Shown in pieces: positions 8,562 to 12,365 of a DNA stretch of 12,365 nucleotides. The translations under genes were made by a program, and so were the position numbers. Each line of letters starts with the position of its first letter. Within the stretch, counting starts at the first letter, position 1. This DNA comes from CAYNNP01 sp964398215 (GTDB lineage: Bacteria; Planctomycetota; Planctomycetia; Pirellulales; Pirellulaceae). The notes under the pieces are model-generated. The model ran no database searches. It was not told the DNA's origin and saw only the letters and a program-made list of their open reading frames with translations. The stretch lies in contig CAYNNP010000202.1 of the NCBI GenBank assembly GCA_964398215.1, positions 1 to 12,365 on the forward strand, in the 5' to 3' direction.

Positions 8562-8573
8562 GGTGTCACCATG
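8559..8573 (-). promoter_or_regulatory. Inverted repeat overlapping the BBP7 ribosome binding site and start codon
   Basis: CATGGTG-T-CACCATG is a near-perfect palindrome with a single central base. On the coding strand it contains both the GGTGA Shine-Dalgarno (8570-8566) and the ATG at 8561. A second ATG at 8572 is out of frame. A single-base centre would force a few inner pairs to open, so the hairpin would be short; a protein-binding site is an alternative. It may be chance. Confidence 0.35.
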
Positions 8574-8834
8574 GGATTTGGGGAGGATGCAGCCGCCTAA
8601 AGCCGCGTTTTTGTCTGTCCCCTCGATCACTCTGGCCTTACGGCTTTTGATCACGAGGTTCTCTTCACCAGCGATATCGTCCACTTGGTGAAAACTTCCT
8701 GAACCCAAATCCGAATAATCTGCAAAATCGTTAAAATCAATTTGATCCGCAAACTTGACGGTGTCGATCTATCTTGCCAGTTGATGGCATAGGGTGAATG
8801 AAACGCCGGTTTCACGCACCCGATCAATCCCGCT
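8562..8834. other. Intergenic leader between the two barrel genes
   Basis: This 273-bp gap separates two minus-strand genes. It holds the imperfect hairpin 8793-8820 after the upstream gene, and a 9-nt periodic GAT series (8709-8747) in the BBP7 leader. The BBP7 frame stays open through much of it (back to a stop at 8769-8771) but has no in-frame ATG or secretion signal there, so I treat it as untranslated. No separate gene is supported. Confidence 0.5.
8793..8820 (-). terminator. Possible terminator hairpin after the Cys-rich barrel gene
   Basis: GGTG-AA-TGAAAC-GCCG-GTTTCA-CG-CACC forms an imperfect hairpin: 6 bp closed by a GCCG (or CGGC) tetraloop, a 2x2 internal loop, then 4 bp. It starts 14 bases after the stop codon at 8835, which suits a terminator or mRNA 3' stabiliser. 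No U-tract follows on the minus strand, so intrinsic termination is uncertain. Confidence 0.35.
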
Positions 8835-10220
8835 TTAACGACGGTCGATTAAGAATGTGCCGTTATCGGCGACGTTGAACAATGGTCGGTTGTAACGGTA
8901 GCCGCTACCAAAGCCAGCTGGGCGAAACGTCAGCCCAAACGATAGATTCCAGCTTTCCTCCTGATTGCCAACAGTCGAACTTCCCTCTTGTGGAATCAGA
9001 TACGTCATACCAGTATTCAGCATCAGTCGTCGGCCGAGTGAAACATCAACCAAGGCGCCGAGGATCCCATCATCGTTATCAGTCCAGCCAGCGAATCCAG
9101 TAAAGGAACCTGCAGACTGAAGTCGTCGGCGAAAGAAGAAACGATATTGGTCAGTCGCTTCGAACTCGATCGTCGATTCGACAATCGATCCGCTAGCATC
9201 AACCACGTTGGTTCCAGACGAATCGTCTTCCAAACCAGCCATGTACTGAAAGCCGTATGTGATTCGGTTGTTCGCTACCCAACTGAACTCACCGCGGATT
9301 TGCAACAAGTCAGCTTGATAGTACCAATCCTCATTCAAATAATCCAAGACGGCGCCAAACTGGAATCCGTAATCGACAGGCCGAAAAATACCGCCCGTCA
9401 CAAAGACCTGGTGCCGTGTTTCTTCCGAGAAGTCCGTCCCGGACAAATTGCTCTGAGTTGCTCGCAAACCAAACTGAGTCGATAGACCACCACCCAGGAA
9501 TCTAGGATGCGAACGGCCGACATTGAATCCTTGAAAGAATCCGAAACTGCCAGAACCGCGTGTGTCGTCTGGGTTTTGTAAGTCCGTTGTGGCAAAGTTC
9601 AGTGGGCCTTTGAATCCTTGTGAGCCCGCAAAGAACTCAAACCGCCGCCAACGCACACCGTTAAACAATGGGCACCCGCCGGAAGGATAACAGGCGTCGC
9701 AGCCACCATCGCAAAATTCAACACCGCATGCTGGTGTTTCACAGCGACCCGCGACACAACTCGCACAGCCTTCAATTCCACAGCCAGGCCCGATTTCGAT
9801 TCCACAACTAGCGACTTCCACACCGCAACTGCAGCCAATCGATGGATCGCAACCGCAACCGATGCTTTCCGCTCCGCAGCCACAAACCGGTGCATCACAC
9901 CCACATGACTGTTCTGGAAAATACGTATCACAGCCATCAACAAAACTCACTTGTCTGACCAACGAACCATCCAGTGGTTCAGGAGGCTGTTCAGTGAGCA
10001 ACTGCCCGCGAGCCGCGCGTGCGACAGTTGAAACTGCTCTCTGTTGCTTTGCAGGCCGAGCGTGGAAGAACTTGATTTGGCGCGAGTTGATTGTTTGCCG
10101 CGAACTCTGTGCGTGACAATTTGAATGACTCGAATTTACGGCGAATATCAAAAAAGCCGTGAAAACAAAGCCGAAAAACGATCTGCACGTGATCTGTCGT
10201 TCCATGAAAAACGGTATCAT
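8835..10220 (-). CDS. Cys-rich exported beta-barrel-like protein (DUF6666-like)
   Basis: A 461-residue protein. Residues 1-38 form a signal sequence (basic MERQ, then FFGFVFTAFLIFAV, cleavage near CHAQ). Residues 39-90 are basic and Gln-rich. Residues 97-183 contain 19 cysteines, often as CGC, CGCD or CxxC, with short repeats such as CGVE and CGIE. The region from about 190 to the end has a barrel-like alternating pattern: FEFFAGSQGFKGPLN (194-208), FGFFQGFNVG (226-235), GLRATQSNLSGTDF (251-264), ending LSFGLTFRPAGFG. The 'FAGSQGFKGP...FGFFQGFN...GLRATQSN' pattern is what I associate with the planctomycete family DUF6666. Two starts are possible. ATG 10220 has AGAAAG seven bases ahead and is used here; ATG 10205 also keeps the signal peptide. 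It is divergent from the propeller gene at 10332. A function in the outer envelope is inferred; no enzymatic motif is visible. Confidence 0.82.
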   Translation of the reverse strand: MIPFFMERQITCRSFFGFVFTAFLIFAVNSSHSNCHAQSSRQTINSRQIKFFHARPAKQQRAVSTVARAARGQLLTEQPPEPLDGSLVRQVSFVDGCDTYFPEQSCGCDAPVCGCGAESIGCGCDPSIGCSCGVEVASCGIEIGPGCGIEGCASCVAGRCETPACGVEFCDGGCDACYPSGGCPLFNGVRWRRFEFFAGSQGFKGPLNFATTDLQNPDDTRGSGSFGFFQGFNVGRSHPRFLGGGLSTQFGLRATQSNLSGTDFSEETRHQVFVTGGIFRPVDYGFQFGAVLDYLNEDWYYQADLLQIRGEFSWVANNRITYGFQYMAGLEDDSSGTNVVDASGSIVESTIEFEATDQYRFFFRRRLQSAGSFTGFAGWTDNDDGILGALVDVSLGRRLMLNTGMTYLIPQEGSSTVGNQEESWNLSFGLTFRPAGFGSGYRYNRPLFNVADNGTFLIDRR

Positions 10221-10331
10221 ATCGACACTTTCTGGTACGTTGTGGTACTGCCGTTGATTAGCAAGCTTCTTTCAGCGTGTGCTAAACGAAGCCTATTCAG
10301 AATTCTTTTTCGGAACGTTAAACCCGTTGCA
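10221..10331. promoter_or_regulatory. Divergent intergenic region with presumed back-to-back promoters
   Basis: These 111 bp separate divergent starts, so both promoters must lie here or within adjacent coding ends. It contains TTGATT at 10254-10259 and a direct repeat of TGGTAC inside TGGTACGTTGTGGTAC, but I cannot pair a -35 with a correctly spaced -10 on either strand. Called on gene layout only. Confidence 0.4.
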
Positions 10332-11189
10332 ATGAGTAAATTTTACGTAATCCCTACCTTTTTACATCTTGCCGTTTTCACGACGTTTTCCTTCCTGTTT
10401 GGCACGTCCTGTGAAACACTGTTTGCTCAAGACGCCAAAGTCACCTACCCGCGCGCTGTTGCAGTCGATGGCGATTCGTTGCTGGTTGTGGATTTAGATC
10501 TGCCTGGGATCTGGAAGGTTACTGGTGATAAAAGCGAGTTGTACTTAAAAGGCACCAAGCTGCTTCGCAAGCCGATGAATCGACCCTTCTGCGTGATCCC
10601 TAAACCTGGCGGCGGGATCTTGGTCGGTGACTCAGCGACGCGTGAAGTCTATGCCGTCGAAAAAGCAAACGGAGAACTCAAGCCGCTGACGGATGGCCAC
10701 ATTGGCATCCCGATGGCGCTTGCCGTCGATGCGGATGGTAAAAATATTTACGTTGGCGACGCAGAGAAACGTGCGGTGTTCCAAATCCCAATCGAAGGTG
10801 GCAAACCTGAATTGATCGTCCGGGTCAACGCCCGCGGACTTTCATTCGACGAAGACGGGAACTTGTGGGCGATCACGCCAGACGCCGAAGCCGTCCAGAA
10901 GATTGATGTCAAAGCCAAGAAGGCGACAGTGGTAGTCAAAGATCGCCCCTACAAGTTTCCCAACGGACTTACTTGGGCCGGGGACATCGGCTACGTCACC
11001 GACACCTATACGAACAGCGTTTGGACTTTCACAGCAGACGGTAAAACTGAAAAATGGTTTGAAGGCGATTCATTAAAACGGCCCGTCGGAATTGCCAGCA
11101 ACGAAAAATCCGTTTTCGTAGCCGATCCGCTTCGCAAGCAAATCGTAGAACTCGATCGAAAAACCAAAGAAGCCAAAGACCGTCTATAA
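10332..11189 (+). CDS. Secreted NHL/SMP-30-like beta-propeller protein
   Basis: A 285-residue protein. Residues 1-33 are a signal peptide (MSKFYVIPTFLHLAVF, ending TLFAQ). The mature part shows five or six blade-like repeats of NHL/SMP-30 style, each a 'P-x-G/A-hydrophobic-A-V-D' strand then 'G-x-hydrophobic-x-V-x-D': YPRAVAVDGDSLLVVDLD (39-56), GIPMALAVDADGKNIYVGDA (125-144), ARGLSFDEDGNLWAITPDA (167-185), FPNGLTWAGDIGYVTDTYTN (209-228) and RPVGIASNEKSVFVADPLRK (250-269). Such small exported propellers usually bind ligands or partners; a gluconolactonase-like reaction cannot be claimed because metal-binding residues are not evident. The frame is open back to an ATG at 10125, but that start would overlap the divergent gene and bury the signal peptide 69 residues inside, so 10332 is preferred. 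Ribosome binding site is weak. A repeat cluster begins 5 bp after the stop. Confidence 0.85.
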   Translation: MSKFYVIPTFLHLAVFTTFSFLFGTSCETLFAQDAKVTYPRAVAVDGDSLLVVDLDLPGIWKVTGDKSELYLKGTKLLRKPMNRPFCVIPKPGGGILVGDSATREVYAVEKANGELKPLTDGHIGIPMALAVDADGKNIYVGDAEKRAVFQIPIEGGKPELIVRVNARGLSFDEDGNLWAITPDAEAVQKIDVKAKKATVVVKDRPYKFPNGLTWAGDIGYVTDTYTNSVWTFTADGKTEKWFEGDSLKRPVGIASNEKSVFVADPLRKQIVELDRKTKEAKDRL

Positions 11190-11193
11190 AACC

Positions 11194-11316
11194 CGTAGCG
11201 GATGTCGCCAAGACTTCCGGCAATCCAGGGGCCCACACGTAGCGGATGTCGCCAAGACTTCCGGCAATCACGGGTTCATTCACGGGTCAACGCAAACCCC
11301 CAAGACTTCCGGCAAT
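11194..11316. repeat. Short palindromic intergenic repeat, two full copies and one partial
   Basis: A 32-bp unit beginning CGTAGCGGATGTCGCCAAGA and ending CTTCCGGCAATC occurs exactly at 11194-11225 and 11238-11269 (44-bp period). Its 3' half, CCAAGACTTCCGGCAAT, recurs at 11300-11316. Within the unit, GGATGTC and GACTTCC face each other around GCCAA (one mismatch), so each full copy can fold as a small hairpin, REP-like in style. It sits directly after the propeller gene stop and might work as a 3' processing or termination element. From memory, similar units are scattered between genes in Rhodopirellula genomes; I cannot check this here. Confidence 0.8.
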
Positions 11317-11431
11317 TCACGATACCGCCCGAAACTCTGAACCAGCTCCACTACCCTAAAAAAACCGGGGCAAAATTTCGCTCAACAAAATGTCAAGATT
11401 TGTCGGTTAGTTCGTCGATAACGCCTGTACC

Positions 11432-11453
11432 GAATTCTCGTGCGCGGGAATTC
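11432..11453 (+). promoter_or_regulatory. Leader hairpin before the lipoprotein pair
   Basis: GAATTCTCG (11432-11440) pairs with CGGGAATTC (11445-11453) around the tetraloop TGCG, giving a 9-bp stem with one G-U pair. It ends 43 bases before the ATG at 11497, so it would lie in the mRNA leader if the promoter is upstream. Purpose unknown. Confidence 0.4.
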
Positions 11454-11483
11454 AGAACCGACCCTATCAATCTCATAACCAAC

Positions 11484-11489
11484 AGCAGG
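11484..11489 (+). promoter_or_regulatory. Ribosome binding site of the first small lipoprotein
   Basis: AGCAGG lies seven bases before the ATG at 11497. The same AGCAGGCACA with identical spacing (AGCAGG at 11775-11780) precedes the second lipoprotein ATG, so the duplicated unit includes its translation signal; this fixes both starts. Confidence 0.65.
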
Positions 11490-11496
11490 CACACCG

Positions 11497-11736
11497 ATGA
11501 GCCGCAACACGAATTCAAGAAACGCTATTCGAACCATTGTTCTTGGCTTAGCTGCTGGTTGTTGCATGACAGCCGCGACCGGTTGCCAAAGCTCAATCAA
11601 CGGGCAGGTGCTTCCAAGTCCCTACTACCTGCAAGACGACGTGCAGTACTTCCCAGCGGGACCAGAGTTCAAACTCTCGCGTGAAGCCGCAGCACAGCAA
11701 GCTGCTAGGGCACAAGAAAAACTGAATCGACGATAG
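11497..11736 (+). CDS. Small planctomycete lipoprotein, copy 1
   Basis: A 79-residue protein. Residues 1-29 form a lipoprotein signal peptide with a basic start and a hydrophobic stretch (IRTIVLGLAAGCC). The lipobox-like ATGC puts the lipidated cysteine at 30, followed by QSSINGQ. The mature part is about 50 residues: NGQVLPSPYYLQDDVQYF (35-52), then PAGPEFKLSREAAAQQAARA, ending in a charged, Ala/Gln-rich helix. I recall this 'LPSxYYLxDDVQYFPAGPEFKLSxEAAA' pattern from uncharacterised planctomycete proteins. The substrate or partner is unknown; inner- or outer-membrane anchoring with the helical tail available for binding is inferred. It is followed 51 bp later by a paralog on the same strand, probably co-transcribed. 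Confidence 0.82.
   Translation: MSRNTNSRNAIRTIVLGLAAGCCMTAATGCQSSINGQVLPSPYYLQDDVQYFPAGPEFKLSREAAAQQAARAQEKLNRR
11653..11726 (+). repeat. Direct repeat, copy 1 (3' part of lipoprotein 1)
   Basis: A 74-bp block that recurs at 11944-12017 with three differences, all at synonymous third codon positions (CAG/CAA, GCT/GCC, CAA/CAG). The two genes keep a constant 291-bp offset from start codon to this block, so no indel separates them. Confidence 0.9.
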
Positions 11737-11787
11737 TCCGTCATTCAAGCATCATTTATCGGGCACATTGAAAAAGCAGGCACAGGC

Positions 11788-12021
11788 ATGACTAACAATA
11801 CGAATTCGAAAATCCGTATGCGCAACATCCTTCTCAGTCTTGCCACTGTCTGCTGCATGCTGCCCGTCATAGGCTGCCAAAGTGCAATCAACGGCCAGAC
11901 GCTCCCAAGCCCCAGCTATCTGCAAGACGACCTGACATACTCTCCAGCGGGACCAGAGTTCAAACTCTCGCGTGAAGCCGCAGCACAACAAGCTGCCAGG
12001 GCACAGGAAAAACTGAACTAG
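11788..12021 (+). CDS. Small planctomycete lipoprotein, copy 2
   Basis: A 77-residue paralog of the preceding gene. Residues 1-29 are a lipoprotein signal (MRNILLSLATVCCML) with a good lipobox VIGC, lipidated cysteine at 30. The mature part runs QSAINGQTLPSPSYLQDD, then PAGPEFKLSREAAAQQAARA, and ends in EKLN, two residues shorter than copy 1. The signal peptide and the region around residues 49-51 have diverged (VQYF against LTYS), while the C-terminal 24 residues are identical. Sharing of the ribosome binding site and gene offset marks a tandem duplication. Probably co-transcribed with copy 1. Role unknown; a paired or redundant envelope lipoprotein is inferred. Confidence 0.82.
   Translation: MTNNTNSKIRMRNILLSLATVCCMLPVIGCQSAINGQTLPSPSYLQDDLTYSPAGPEFKLSREAAAQQAARAQEKLN
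11944..12017 (+). repeat. Direct repeat, copy 2 (3' part of lipoprotein 2)
   Basis: Second copy of the 74-bp block at 11653-11726, 71 of 74 bases identical. Identity stops right at the end of the coding sequence (copy 1 continues with two Arg codons, copy 2 with a stop). Confidence 0.9.
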
Positions 12022-12365
12022 CGTTGATCACCCACAACGAAAGTCATCAACAGTTTTGAAGTCACGCTTTTTGGAAACTCAAAGCGTGCTTTGGCGCCAA
12101 ATTCGTAACGCAACTGCCCACTCACTCTTCTGTTGCTCCATCAAGTTATTGGCTTGAATTCCTTTCGGTTATCCGAGCGAAAGCAATTGGACAACTCTCT
12201 TCGCTGCTCAGAGCGATACAACCACCGCGTAAACGCAATCTGCCACTGGAAAAGTCAACATCCGCTTGAGTGACGGCCACCGGTGCATCGAAACGACTTT
12301 GAACGCATCGTTTTCGATTTTCGCGGCGTTAAACTAAGTCCGAAGGACTTCAACAACAAAGCCCC
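12022..12365. other. Non-coding end of the window
   Basis: About 340 bp after the second lipoprotein without a supportable gene on either strand. It contains the hairpin 12063-12088, a 12-bp perfect palindrome TTTGGCGCCAAA at 12090-12101, and a short hairpin AAGTCC-GAA-GGACTT at 12336-12350. No tRNA or repeat array is seen. Confidence 0.5.
12063..12088 (+). terminator. Possible terminator hairpin after the lipoprotein pair
   Basis: CACGCTTT (12063-12070) pairs with AAAGCGTG (12081-12088), a perfect 8-bp stem around a 10-nt loop, 41 bases after the second lipoprotein stop. The following sequence is CTTTGGCGCC, so there is no real U-tract on the plus strand; a terminator call rests on position and stem only. 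Confidence 0.4.

Larger units (their letters stand above)
11190..11496. other. Intergenic region with palindromic repeats and a leader hairpin
   Basis: About 300 bp between the propeller gene and the first small lipoprotein. The first 130 bp carry the repeat cluster 11194-11316. The rest is the presumed promoter and leader of the lipoprotein pair, including the hairpin at 11432-11453. No credible protein frame: the long plus-strand frame through here lacks signal, domain or start context and runs over the repeats and into the lipoprotein gene in another frame. Confidence 0.55.

Noticed and set aside
8562..8708. Upstream TTG start at 8708 for the BBP7 gene
   Set aside because: The added 49 residues precede a clear signal peptide, while the ATG at 8561 has a GGTGA Shine-Dalgarno.
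6963..10220. c-type cytochrome or ferredoxin identity for the cysteine-rich blocks
   Set aside because: CxxC units are present but none is followed by His, and the spacing does not match iron-sulfur ferredoxin motifs.
10125..10331. Upstream in-frame start of the NHL-like gene at 10125
   Set aside because: It would overlap the 5' end of the divergent gene and place the obvious signal peptide at residue 70. The ATG at 10332 fits far better.
11194..11316. CRISPR array
   Set aside because: Only two full units with a 12-bp gap, a degenerate third copy, and no cas genes nearby. The period and gap are too small for repeat-spacer structure.
11202..11684. 160-codon plus-strand frame over the repeat region and first lipoprotein
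   Set aside because: It starts inside the repeats, has no signal or domain, and overlaps the well-supported lipoprotein gene in another frame.
11432..12160. Cluster of GAATTC sites suggesting a cloning junction
   Set aside because: The surrounding sequence is continuous, native in character, and the sites fall both inside and outside genes with no vector sequence.

Overview
The window looks like chromosome of a planctomycete of the Pirellulaceae (Rhodopirellula-like). Several independent signs point there: a giant surface protein with an N-terminal LEPR-XLL-like motif, SdrD B-like domains and six DUF11 repeats; a BBP7-type outer-membrane beta-barrel with the characteristic 'TWWQDGMNLPPLV' stretch; a second cysteine-rich beta-barrel-like protein resembling the planctomycete family I know as DUF6666; and small 'PAGPEFKLSREAAA' lipoproteins. 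Family assignments come from recognising sequence by eye, not from a search.

Layout. 1-371 is non-coding. 372-836 (+) is a secreted thioredoxin-fold protein with a CHYC active site. 837-1282 holds no gene I can support. 1283-2371 (+) is a secreted protein of beta-propeller type. It converges on the giant minus-strand gene 2535-6749, and a GC-rich hairpin at 2401-2432 serves as a probable bidirectional terminator between them. Upstream of the giant gene are a leader with several hairpins (6782-6896), the BBP7 gene (6963-8561, -), and the second cysteine-rich barrel gene (8835-10220, -). That gene is divergent from a small secreted NHL/SMP-30-like propeller gene (10332-11189, +). Next come a short palindromic repeat family (11194-11316), a leader hairpin (11432-11453) and two tandem paralogous small lipoproteins (11497-11736 and 11788-12021, +). 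The end, 12022-12365, is non-coding with hairpins.

How the genes fit together. Every protein in the window carries an export signal or a surface-protein N-terminus, so this is an envelope/secretome region and not a metabolic operon. The three minus-strand genes form a run of large surface or outer-membrane proteins, but the gaps of 210-270 bp suggest separate promoters. Both barrel proteins carry a Cys/Gly-rich block between signal peptide and barrel (12 and 19 cysteines), and a secreted CXXC thioredoxin lies in the same neighbourhood. Planctomycete cell walls are known to be protein-based and rich in cystine, so a disulfide-linked outer-envelope role is a reasonable hypothesis that this sequence alone cannot prove. 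I see no tRNA, rRNA, CRISPR array, transposase or phage gene.
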